Of a stretch of 64,000 nt of DNA, positions 40,470 through 49,550 are shown piece after piece. This stretch comes from an uncultured Draconibacterium sp. Lineage in GTDB: Bacteria; Bacteroidota; Bacteroidia; Bacteroidales; Prolixibacteraceae. Under the pieces are notes generated by a model that was not told where the DNA came from, searched no databases, and saw nothing but the letters and a program-made list of their open reading frames with translations. The stretch is taken from contig NZ_CAJXTC010000019.1 of the NCBI RefSeq assembly GCF_913060805.1, positions 41,603 through 105,602 on the forward strand, written 5' to 3'. How positions within the stretch are numbered: position 1 is the stretch's first letter; the number at the start of each line of letters is the position of its first letter. A program made the translations under genes and the position numbers.

Positions 40470-40946
40470 TTATCTTTTTAACCTAATTATAAACGTATCT
40501 TTAAGAATTATAAAAAAAACAAGAAACGAGAATATCTGCGTACCAATGAACATTAGGCTTGATTTAGACCTCATAACTAAAGGATAAGTTATCTGCAACA
40601 AATAGATAATTAGAAAATTTATGGCAAATAACCACAATGCTTTTTTCATATTGATCCTTTTATCAAAAAAAAGAGCTATTTGCCATGCAAAAAGCAATAC
40701 AACTGGCAAATAACTTTCCATTGAAACACCTGATTCCCCTTTTGGATATTTATAAGCAATATAATATTGATCGTCACTTTTAAAATAATTTACAGTAGCA
40801 CTGGTAATATCCGATTTTTTTGACACAATATGTTCAATTCCAAAGGCAATAAATTTTCCATAAAAACGATCACCTCCGTAATTCCACAATAGGTAAAATG
40901 CAATACCCAATAAAATAAAAATAATATTCCTAATTTTTCTGTTCAT
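40470..40946 (-). CDS. Multi-TM protein, probable exosortase-associated
   Basis: 158 aa membrane protein overlapping the exosortase gene by 17 bp. Confidence 0.6.
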   Translation of the reverse strand: MNRKIRNIIFILLGIAFYLLWNYGGDRFYGKFIAFGIEHIVSKKSDITSATVNYFKSDDQYYIAYKYPKGESGVSMESYLPVVLLFAWQIALFFDKRINMKKALWLFAINFLIIYLLQITYPLVMRSKSSLMFIGTQIFSFLVFFIILKDTFIIRLKR

Positions 40947-41535
40947 GTTTTTTGGTTAGCCTGTTATTAACAAATTCATATAATCCCCATAGTATTACCA
41001 CCATTAGAATGTTCCACACATAATCATGAATCAAATCAAATAATGCAGGAAATTTTTGACCAAGTACCCCTAGTAAAACTATACGTAAACTATTTATAAA
41101 TGCTAAAATTCCAAAAATAATACTTCCCCAAAAAATCTTACTTCTCAACTCCCATTTGGCAAAGATGATTAAAGCCACCATGGCAAGATATGCCTGATAT
41201 GCAGAACATTCTAACTCGATTATCATTGGATAAGAGCTAATCATTATAGAATCATAACTCCCTTCGAATACTCCGATATTGAAAGTTCCTTGTCCGAATA
41301 ATCGAACCGGAACAAATAACACTTTACTTAACCCATAAGTTAAATAGGTTGTAAAGTGCACAAAAAGCATCGAAATCCATCTAAGTTTAATATAGTCAAT
41401 TGCAACAATCCCCACTAAAAACAACCACAAACCAAATGCTTTAATTAAAGGCATTAAGTTGACTATTAACTCTTTTCTATTAATACTTTTGAGTTCTTTT
41501 TCTGAGTATTTCTTTTTTCTTTTATTATATCCCAA
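40930..41535 (-). CDS. Exosortase/archaeosortase family protein
   Basis: Multi-TM with Cys/Arg/His triad: IELECSAYQAYLAM, FINSLRIVLLGVLG, FDLIHDYVWNILM. Confidence 0.85.
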   Translation of the reverse strand: MGYNKRKKKYSEKELKSINRKELIVNLMPLIKAFGLWLFLVGIVAIDYIKLRWISMLFVHFTTYLTYGLSKVLFVPVRLFGQGTFNIGVFEGSYDSIMISSYPMIIELECSAYQAYLAMVALIIFAKWELRSKIFWGSIIFGILAFINSLRIVLLGVLGQKFPALFDLIHDYVWNILMVVILWGLYEFVNNRLTKKHEQKN

Positions 41536-41784
41536 AGCTTGTGAATTTATTTAAACAACTCCGATTATCATCTATTAACATTCCGCCTCCACTCCTTATT
41601 CCATAACTGCTATAAATTAATACCTACTACTTATTTCAACTACTGTACTGTTAATTCGGCATAAGATAGAATCCAAGCAACTATAGGTTTAATCAAAGAA
41701 TCAGATCTTTCATTTTGAAAAATTAGAATAGTATGCATTTAATTGCATTATGCCACTCACAACAGATTGTTTTCCTCAAACAAA

Positions 41785-41816
41785 AATGTCTGGTATACAA
41801 AAATATACCAGACATT
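41785..41816 (-). terminator. Hairpin after exosortase substrate 2, related to 39523-39560
   Basis: AATGTCTGGTATA-caaaaa-TATACCAGACATT. Confidence 0.65.
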
Positions 41817-41845
41817 AATTTATTATGTAATTCTCAAGTTTTTAT

Positions 41846-42664
41846 TTATACAATATTAAAAATTCTTTTGCGCAGTTTAAAAACCGTTACACCTCCTATT
41901 AAGGCAAATAATGCAAAAACTGAATAAATAGAGAATGGAACAGGTTCTGCATTCGCTTTATTAACAATTAATATACTTTTAGGAAGAGTGTTAAAAAAAC
42001 CAGCGTCATCATATGCAACTTCAAGACCTTCTGTCCCATCTTTTTGTACTCCTACAACAAAATTCTCATCGAAATAACTTGCATCCATAGATTTATATCT
42101 TATTTCAATATTACCATTTTTATATAGTACAACCTGTGCTGTTCCATAATAATCTGTATCATCGTGATCTTGATAATCTACAAATTGAACAATAGTGTAA
42201 TCTGGAAATGTTTGATAATAAACTTCTGTACCATCGTCGTCATCCATTTCCAAATCAGCCCAATGCCATGCAATTAAAGATGTAATATAATTTTCACCAT
42301 CATCTGAAGCATAACTAGTAGGTAACTCATAATATTCATAATCTAACTCTTCATCGTCAAAATATATTCCACCATTCGTACCAAAATAAAATTCAGTAAA
42401 TGTATTGTCATAAAATGGGAAACTAAAACCAATCGGGAAAGAACCATAGTAATCATCATCATCCGAACCATCAAGAGTAACCTCGGTTCCAGTAGAAGAA
42501 ATATCGGTCCATGTATAGGTAACATTACTCCACGAATAGTAATCGCTAGTGGTTTGCCCGGCAGAAATGCTGGCAGATTTCATTCTTTCTTTTTTAACTT
42601 TGTCTTGAGCAAAAAGACTCACTGCAAAAATTAATGCAATTGTAACAAGTAAGAGTTTTTTCAT
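41846..42664 (-). CDS. Secreted Asp/Tyr-rich protein with PEP-CTERM-like sorting signal
   Basis: Signal peptide MKKLLLVTIALIFAVSLFAQ; C-terminal AEPVPFSIYSVFALFALIGGVTVFKLRKRIFNIV. Confidence 0.75.
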   Translation of the reverse strand: MKKLLLVTIALIFAVSLFAQDKVKKERMKSASISAGQTTSDYYSWSNVTYTWTDISSTGTEVTLDGSDDDDYYGSFPIGFSFPFYDNTFTEFYFGTNGGIYFDDEELDYEYYELPTSYASDDGENYITSLIAWHWADLEMDDDDGTEVYYQTFPDYTIVQFVDYQDHDDTDYYGTAQVVLYKNGNIEIRYKSMDASYFDENFVVGVQKDGTEGLEVAYDDAGFFNTLPKSILIVNKANAEPVPFSIYSVFALFALIGGVTVFKLRKRIFNIV

Positions 42665-43019
42665 ATTAATTGAATTTGGAATTTAATTTTTATGCTAAGA
42701 TACTTAAATCTAATAAAGATGCAACATGAAAACAATTAGAGAAATGAAATATTTTCCACATATCTTAAAAAGTTAACATGATTAGTATTCTCATTATAAG
42801 TTATGGCATTACAATTATATCCGTGCACTTTGTCAGATTAAAACAACCACTCCATTATAACCATATGCCAATATAAGACATATCAGCTATAGCACCATAG
42901 TTCACATCTCTCATCTTATTCAATGAATTAAAAAGATAGAAAAAATATATTCCCAACATTGGATTTATCATATTTTCGTAATTTCAGACTAAATAATTTA
43001 TCAGAGTAGACGCAGTTTA

Positions 43020-43766
43020 ATGAAGATCGTTCGTATAATTCTATTCTCGCCGCTCGCTTTCATCAGGCTTTTATTAGTGCTGTTTATGAGCGCCTACGTT
43101 ACTATAATCGGCTGGTTCTGGCTAAAAACCTTAGGATTTAGCCGGCGTATGCAACAGTGGGTGGCCGGCACCTGGGGACGAAGCATTCTTTTTGTTTGCG
43201 GCATAAAAGTAGATAAAAACGAAATTCCGCAATCGGGCAATTATATTCTAATGCCCAACCACCGGAGTTACATCGATATTTTTATCGTGGCGGCAATGAC
43301 ACCCGCAGCGATGGTAGGAAAGGCAGAAATTGCAAAATGGCCTTTCGTAGCATTGGGTGCGCGCGTTACCAACTCCATTCTTGTTGACCGAAAAAACCAG
43401 AAAAGCCTGCTGCTGACGATGAAAAAAATAAAAGAGTCGGTCGACAGCGGAATTCCGGTCATTCTTTTTCCTGAAGGAACCACCTACAAAGGACCACTGA
43501 CAAAGAAGTTTAAAAACGGGAGTTTTAAAATTGCTGCCGATGGAAATATTCCTGTTATTCCGATGGCAATTGATTTTAAAGATGTAAACGATGCCTGGAT
43601 TGACAAAGACACTTTTGTAGGGCACTTTTTCCGTCAATTGGGAAAACCGATTACTCACGTTACCATTCGCTATGGTGAACCGATTTTAGATGATGACCAC
43701 AAACAGTTGCAGGAAAAGACAAAAGAGCAAATTGAATCGATGCTAAAAGCTATTCAGTCTGTTTAG
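43020..43766 (+). CDS. plsC: 1-acyl-sn-glycerol-3-phosphate acyltransferase
   Basis: NHRSYIDIFIVAA (HX4D), LFPEGTTYKGP. Confidence 0.9.
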   Translation: MKIVRIILFSPLAFIRLLLVLFMSAYVTIIGWFWLKTLGFSRRMQQWVAGTWGRSILFVCGIKVDKNEIPQSGNYILMPNHRSYIDIFIVAAMTPAAMVGKAEIAKWPFVALGARVTNSILVDRKNQKSLLLTMKKIKESVDSGIPVILFPEGTTYKGPLTKKFKNGSFKIAADGNIPVIPMAIDFKDVNDAWIDKDTFVGHFFRQLGKPITHVTIRYGEPILDDDHKQLQEKTKEQIESMLKAIQSV

Positions 43767-45111
43767 CTTTTTTTCGTTGAAACCAATAATAAACCGGAAT
43801 ACCCGAAAGTGCCGTCAGAACAGCAATACTCGACTCAACAGGACGCTCAAAATACGCAAGAACCAGAATAGACATACTCACTACAATAAAAAATACCTGC
43901 GCATACGGATAACCCGGCAAACGAAATCCCTGATTTCCGGATCGACGTAATTTAATATTACCGGCCACGGCAATTATCGGGAATATCCCCAGCGAAAATC
44001 CCATGTAGGTTAAAATCTGCTCGAAAGTACCCGATAAAACCAACACAATTGCAATAGCCGCCTGCAACAAAATTGCATTCGATGGGACTTTATGTTTTGT
44101 GTTGATTCGGGCAATGGCCTGAAAAAACAAACCGTCGCTGGCCATTTTATAATAAACCCGCGGCCCCAAAATGATAAATGCACTTAATGATGAAAAAAGT
44201 GCAAAAGAAATAAGCAAGGAAATAATGGTTTCCGCTGTTGCGCCAAAAGCCAGCCCGGCTGCCAAACCACCAATTTCGGGCTCATTGCGCATTTGCGATG
44301 CCGGTACTGCATAAACAAAAAACAGGTTCAGCAGGATGTATAAAACAGTTACCGTTAAGGTTGAAATGAGTAAAGAACGTGGAATTACTTTGCGCGGTTC
44401 TTTTATTTCAGAGCCAATATAGGTTGCCGAATTCCAGCCGCTGTAGGCAAACATTATAAACATTAGCGAAAGCCCAACAGCTTTCCAGCTATCGAACGAA
44501 AACTGAAATGGCGTTGCCGGTCGCACATTTTGCATACTTCCATCGCCCAGCAGTAATCCGGCGGTTATTAATCCTACTACCAAGAGTATCTTTAATAAAG
44601 TAAGCGCGTTTTGCACCCGGGCTCCCAAGACAATCCCCCTTGAATGGATAAAACTAAAACCCAGAATAACCAGAATTGCGATACACCGGCTAAAGTTATC
44701 TACGCTGAGGGTTTCATTTAGCATCAGCCAGTTTTGTAATTGAGGAAACGCCCAGGTAAAATATTTTGCAAAGCCAATTGCCGATGCCGCAATGGGCGCC
44801 GAGAAACCAACAATTAGCGACAGCCAGCCACTTAAAAAGCCCAACATTGGCGAGTACAATTTTGAGATAAATACATATTCGCCACCGGCTTCGGGAAAAG
44901 CGGCTCCCAACTCACCAAACGAAATGGCCCCACACAAGGCTACCAAACCGCCAATTCCCCACAAAATGAGCATAACCCCGGGGTTCTGTAAAAATCCCAT
45001 TAAATAGCCGGTGGTAGTAAAAATTCCGGCACCAATAATATTGGCAATAACGATATTTGTTACAGGAAATAAGCCAAGTCGGCGTTCTAATTTCTTTTGC
45101 AGATTATGCAA
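43750..45111 (-). CDS. APC family amino acid permease
   Basis: 12-TM; NIIGAGIFTTTGYLM, FAYSGWNSATYIGSEIKEPRKVIP. Confidence 0.92.
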   Translation of the reverse strand: MHNLQKKLERRLGLFPVTNIVIANIIGAGIFTTTGYLMGFLQNPGVMLILWGIGGLVALCGAISFGELGAAFPEAGGEYVFISKLYSPMLGFLSGWLSLIVGFSAPIAASAIGFAKYFTWAFPQLQNWLMLNETLSVDNFSRCIAILVILGFSFIHSRGIVLGARVQNALTLLKILLVVGLITAGLLLGDGSMQNVRPATPFQFSFDSWKAVGLSLMFIMFAYSGWNSATYIGSEIKEPRKVIPRSLLISTLTVTVLYILLNLFFVYAVPASQMRNEPEIGGLAAGLAFGATAETIISLLISFALFSSLSAFIILGPRVYYKMASDGLFFQAIARINTKHKVPSNAILLQAAIAIVLVLSGTFEQILTYMGFSLGIFPIIAVAGNIKLRRSGNQGFRLPGYPYAQVFFIVVSMSILVLAYFERPVESSIAVLTALSGIPVYYWFQRKKAKQTE

Positions 45112-45122
45112 TATGAGTTAGT

Positions 45123-45758
45123 TTATTTTTTAAAGCTTTTTGATATTCCGGCACGACTGGAACGGTCGATAGTGGTATCGTAAGTATCCAGGTTTTCAAC
45201 ATAACGCAAAAATTCACCAATGCCATTCACGCGTGTTGCAGTGTTGTGCGCCGTAAAACAACCTCCCTTTTTCAACTTCGGGTCCATGGCAATAAAATAG
45301 TTTTTGTACCAGTATTTATCGGCATCGCAGAAAACAAAATCATACTCTCCTTCCAATGCCGGCACTAACTCGTGCGCATCGGCTAGCCTAACATCGATAT
45401 ATTTTGATACTCCGGCTTTGCGGAAGTTTGCTTTAGCTTGTAAATAGCGGGTTTTATCGATTTCAATGGTAGTTAACTTACCTCCTGTTTTGCTCAATGC
45501 CCAGGCAATCCAAATGGCAGAGTGCCCGGTTGAGGTTCCTATTTCAACGGCTGATGTGTAGCCATTTTCCACAATAATATCGTAAAGAATTTTTCCGTCG
45601 GTGAGCGGAACATTCATATCGCGCCATTCGCTGGAGTTTTTTTCGAGAAAAGCTTTGACCTTTTTGTCGAGTGAATTTTCTGTTTCAGGATATTGACCAC
45701 AAGCAGAAAAAGCGGTCAGAACTCCCAATAAGCATAGCATAAATAGTCGGTACTTCAT
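45123..45758 (-). CDS. Class I SAM-dependent O-methyltransferase
   Basis: VEIGTSTGHSAIWIAWAL, FVFCDADKYWYKNYF; signal peptide-like N-terminus. Confidence 0.85.
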   Translation of the reverse strand: MKYRLFMLCLLGVLTAFSACGQYPETENSLDKKVKAFLEKNSSEWRDMNVPLTDGKILYDIIVENGYTSAVEIGTSTGHSAIWIAWALSKTGGKLTTIEIDKTRYLQAKANFRKAGVSKYIDVRLADAHELVPALEGEYDFVFCDADKYWYKNYFIAMDPKLKKGGCFTAHNTATRVNGIGEFLRYVENLDTYDTTIDRSSRAGISKSFKK

Positions 45759-46020
45759 TATCGTAAATTGAAATCAGTATTGGCTTTTAAGCAAGCAAGA
45801 TAATAAATTCTGCTCGAAATTTTTAAGGTTTTTGGATTTCGGTGCACCCGGAAATACTTCAGTCGAACTAAAAATCCGGCACAATGCGGTACAGAATTGA
45901 AAAGTAGAACATAATTTTTATGTATTCGATTAGCAACGTATTAAATCATCTAAATTCCTAGATAAAAGAATAAATTATTTTGTAATTGCTTTTTTAATGC
46001 TGGAGAAAAACATATATTTG

Positions 46021-46102
46021 TAATGCATTTGGGATTCATCCCATATTGTGTGTTTGGGGGTTAACATTTAGGAAGGAGACTGTTGAGTCTCCTTCTTTCT
46101 TT
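46021..46102 (+). ncRNA. Candidate chromosomal small RNA
   Basis: TATATTTG -7-like box (46013-46020), core TGTGTGTTTGGGGGTTAACATT (46047-46068), hairpin AAGGAGACT-gttg-AGTCTCCTT followed by T-rich tract. Ends approximate. Confidence 0.5.
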
Positions 46103-46329
46103 TATACAATCTCGGTAAACACCGCTACTCATCAACCTTTTAGCACATCTCAAACGCTTTGCTAACCCAATTACTTTCAGTGGCTTGCAATTGGTCATTA
46201 TGAAAATTGTTCTTTTTTTCTACATTTGTGCCGAATTAAAATTTTTAAGAATGAAACGAGCATAACAAAATGCCTTTTTTAAAAACAGGTTATTGCTTAT
46301 GCGAGTTCGAAAAATAGAAATATAAACGA

Positions 46330-46767
46330 ATGAAAACAGCTGAAATACATACTTCAAAAGGAGTAATGAAAGTTAAGTTTTACGAAGAAGATGCACCGGG
46401 AACTGTTGCTAATTTTATCAAACTTGCTGAATCGGGTTTTTATGATGGGCTAACTTTTCACCGTGTGATCCCTAATTTTGTAATTCAGGGAGGATGCCCG
46501 GACGGAACCGGAGCTGGCGGACCAGGCTATTCGATTGATTGCGAATTGGACGGAAACAACCAATACCACGATAAAGGTGTTTTGTCGATGGCACACGCCG
46601 GAAGAAACACCGGTGGGTCGCAGTTTTTTATCTGCCACAACCGCGAAAACACACAGCACTTAGATCGTCATCATACTTGTTTCGGACGTGTTTTCGAAGG
46701 ATTGGATGTAATCGATGACATCCGCCAAGGTGATGAGATTGAAAAAGTAATTATTTCGGAAGAATAA
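46330..46767 (+). CDS. ppiB: Cyclophilin-type peptidyl-prolyl isomerase
   Basis: [35 protein letters not shown]. Confidence 0.95.
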   Translation: MKTAEIHTSKGVMKVKFYEEDAPGTVANFIKLAESGFYDGLTFHRVIPNFVIQGGCPDGTGAGGPGYSIDCELDGNNQYHDKGVLSMAHAGRNTGGSQFFICHNRENTQHLDRHHTCFGRVFEGLDVIDDIRQGDEIEKVIISEE

Positions 46768-46786
46768 TTTCACCTCAATATAATGG

Positions 46787-46817
46787 AAGGGAGCCTTAAA
46801 AGGGTTCCCTTTTTTTA
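46787..46817 (+). terminator. Rho-independent terminator after ppiB
   Basis: AAGGGAGCC...GGTTCCCTTTTTTT. Confidence 0.7.
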
Positions 46818-47281
46818 TGCCCTAAACTTAAATCTGACGAACTTCTCAGTGGCTTTCCCTCTCCCATTTTTTCGACCATTTATTATTTAAAATCGATCTT
46901 TTCTCGTTTCCCACATTTTTGAAATATGAAGTTCTGTTTTTTCACTTTTAACAGCAATACATTCGAGAAATAAAAACCGAAACTATCGCAAACACAAAAC
47001 ACTCAACATCTGCAACTTACTAACTCCGCAAACCTCCAAAGAAACTTTGACTGGAGCTAAAAAGCAAGGTCCGTTAAACCGTTCTTAATAATTCAACTTT
47101 TTGACTCGAAAAGTTTAGTTATGAAAATTGCAAAATTTAATATTTAGCTATTGCAAATGTCGTTTCCATCCTATTTATTTGTTCGTGTAATGTAGAATTA
47201 AACTCTAACTGTAGCGAAGATTAAAACCAGTAATCTTTTGATTTATAAAAATTATTTTTCACACACTTAACTGGTATAAAA

Positions 47282-47605
47282 ATGGCAGATATTAAACCGA
47301 AAGTAATTAAAGATTACAGCAAACTTGACAAGGATTTACAAGAGCAAATCAAGCTAATTTATGCTGATGGTTTTGCTGAAAATCTTATCCATTTTTTTGA
47401 TAAAACCGGGCAAAAAATTACGGTTTTACCATTTGAAACGGAGGACAAATATTACATGTTAAGAATGACCGAAGGCGAAGCCGTTGCTCTTGTTGACGAG
47501 GACGACGATTACGATGATGACGGATTCTTAAAAGACGAGGTTAAACAAGATTACGAAGATAAATATTCGGACCTCGACCACGTAGCGGATCAATTGGAAG
47601 ATTAA
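47282..47605 (+). CDS. Hypothetical acidic protein
   Basis: 107 aa, Asp/Glu-rich C-terminus. Confidence 0.65.
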   Translation: MADIKPKVIKDYSKLDKDLQEQIKLIYADGFAENLIHFFDKTGQKITVLPFETEDKYYMLRMTEGEAVALVDEDDDYDDDGFLKDEVKQDYEDKYSDLDHVADQLED

Positions 47606-47612
47606 GCATAAA

Positions 47613-47650
47613 AAAAGCAGGTCTGTATGTACAAACCTGCTTTTCTTTTC
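47613..47650. terminator. Bidirectional terminator
   Basis: AAAAGCAGGT...ACCTGCTTTT between convergent genes. Confidence 0.75.
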
Positions 47651-47669
47651 GCTTTAAACGTTTCGTTTG

Positions 47670-48119
47670 CTATGCTAATAGTGCCTTAACTTTATCGGCA
47701 ATATCTTTTCCGTCGGCCTGTCCGGCCAGTTTCTTTGAAGCCATTCCCATTACTTTCCCCATGTCTTTCATGCTGCTTGCGCCAACCTGCTCGATAACGG
47801 CTTTTACAGCTGCCGTTAAATCTTCGTCCGACATTTTTGCAGGCAGATAACTTTCGAAAATAGCCACCTGTTTCATTTCCTGCTCGTAAAGGTCTTCGCG
47901 GCCCTGTTCTTTGTAAATATTTGCCGAGTCGGAACCTTGTTTGGCCAGTTTTGAGATTATTTTCAGTGCATCTTCATCGGCCAAAACATCGCCGGCACCT
48001 TTTGCTGTTTGCGCCTCGAGCATTACCTTTTTAATGCCACGCAAAGCTTCCAGTTTTTCCTTTTCGCGGGCTTTCATAGCCGCTTTTATGTCATCATTAA
48101 TTTGATCAAATATTGCCAT
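47670..48119 (-). CDS. GatB/YqeY domain protein
   Basis: IKAAMKAREKEKLEALRGIKKVMLEAQ...DMGKVMGMASKKLAGQADGKDIADKVKALL. Confidence 0.92.
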   Translation of the reverse strand: MAIFDQINDDIKAAMKAREKEKLEALRGIKKVMLEAQTAKGAGDVLADEDALKIISKLAKQGSDSANIYKEQGREDLYEQEMKQVAIFESYLPAKMSDEDLTAAVKAVIEQVGASSMKDMGKVMGMASKKLAGQADGKDIADKVKALLA

Positions 48120-48137
48120 AACTTTTAGTTTTTTTTA

Positions 48138-49535
48138 TTAATCTACGTTATCGTGAAGATAACTGTTTCTGTCTGAAATACGGTTGTCGCGATCTACCGA
48201 ATATCCCGAACGGTCGCGCTTGTATTTTGGATCGTTAATGCGAATATTACGGCGTTTAAATGCCGGTACATTTTCCAGCTCGTCCACATCATCGTCGCTC
48301 AGATTAGCGTAATCATTAACGTCAATTTCCTTTTCCGCACTGTTTCTTTCGCGCGAAGTTATTGGGTATAACGATTCAAATTCTTCGTCTTCGTTTTTGC
48401 TTTTGTTCTCCACATTAAATTCAAAAGTCGACTGACTTCTGCTATCCTCGTTTTTCTGCTCTGAAAAATGTTCATTCTTCGTCACCGATACCGTTTCTTT
48501 TTCGAGCGTATGCGAAACTACTTTTCGCTGGCTTTGCTCTGACAGCTCAGAAATGATACTGGTTGGAAACCCGGTTGCAATTACGGTTACCGACAATTTA
48601 TCGCCCAAGGTTTCATCGGTGCCATTTCCCCAAATCAAATCGGCATCAAAACCAGCCATGTTTTGCACATAATCGGTAATTCGACCCACTTCATCCATGG
48701 TAACCTCTTTATTTCCCGAGTTGATGTTTACCAAAATATTTCGTGCTCCGCGAATTTCATTGTCGTTCAACAGTGGCGAGTTCAACGCTTTTCTCACGGC
48801 ATCTTCTGCCCGGTCCTCTTCGTCGCTTACGCCGGTTCCCATAACTGCCATTCCGCTTTTTCGCATTACGGTTTCAACATCGGCAAAGTCAACATTTATA
48901 TATCCGGGAACGGTAATAATTTCGGCAATTCCTTTGGCTGCGGTGGATAGAACATTATCGGCTTTGGCAAAAGCTTCGGAAATTCCAAAATCGCCAAACA
49001 TCTCGCGAATCCGTTCATTGTTGATCACCAGCAACGAATCGACATAAGTTGCCAGTTCTTTTATTCCCTCGTAAGCTTGTTTTATGCGTCTTTTTCCTTC
49101 ATTTCGGAACGGAATGGTAACAATGGCCACAGTTAAATATCCCTGCTCTTTACAGCACTGCGCAATAACAGGAGCGGCTCCGGTTCCGGTTCCGCCGCCC
49201 ATACCGGCAGTTACAAATACCATTTTTGTATTTTCCGACAAGGTCTTTTTTACATCCTCGATGTTTTCAATAGCCGCCTGCCTGCCCACTTCCGGTTTAT
49301 TACCGGCTCCGCGTCCTTCGGTTAACGACGCCCCGAGCTGCACCCGGGTTCGGATAGCACTTGCCTCCATAGCCTGCGCATCGGTGTTGCAGATTACAAA
49401 ATCCACATCGCGAATTCCGTGCTTAAACATATGGTTTACGGCATTGCCGCCACCGCCACCAACACCTATTACCTTTATCGCGGCACCAGGAGTTTTTTCC
49501 ATTACAAAATCAGCCATATCTTCCATTTTCTTCAC
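48138..49535 (-). CDS. ftsZ: Cell division protein FtsZ, second copy (FtsZ2)
   Basis: IKVIGVGGGGGNAVNHM, GMGGGTGTGAAPVIA, NVDFADVETVM; C-terminal conserved peptide-like VPAFKRRNIRI. Confidence 0.93.
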   Translation of the reverse strand: MKKMEDMADFVMEKTPGAAIKVIGVGGGGGNAVNHMFKHGIRDVDFVICNTDAQAMEASAIRTRVQLGASLTEGRGAGNKPEVGRQAAIENIEDVKKTLSENTKMVFVTAGMGGGTGTGAAPVIAQCCKEQGYLTVAIVTIPFRNEGKRRIKQAYEGIKELATYVDSLLVINNERIREMFGDFGISEAFAKADNVLSTAAKGIAEIITVPGYINVDFADVETVMRKSGMAVMGTGVSDEEDRAEDAVRKALNSPLLNDNEIRGARNILVNINSGNKEVTMDEVGRITDYVQNMAGFDADLIWGNGTDETLGDKLSVTVIATGFPTSIISELSEQSQRKVVSHTLEKETVSVTKNEHFSEQKNEDSRSQSTFEFNVENKSKNEDEEFESLYPITSRERNSAEKEIDVNDYANLSDDDVDELENVPAFKRRNIRINDPKYKRDRSGYSVDRDNRISDRNSYLHDNVD

Positions 49536-49550
49536 CTTGTTTTGTCGTTA

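Noticed and set aside
39523-42664. Exosortase locus as part of the mobile element
   Set aside because: It lies outside the attR repeat and beyond the probable original tRNA terminator; the boundary argues it is chromosomal.
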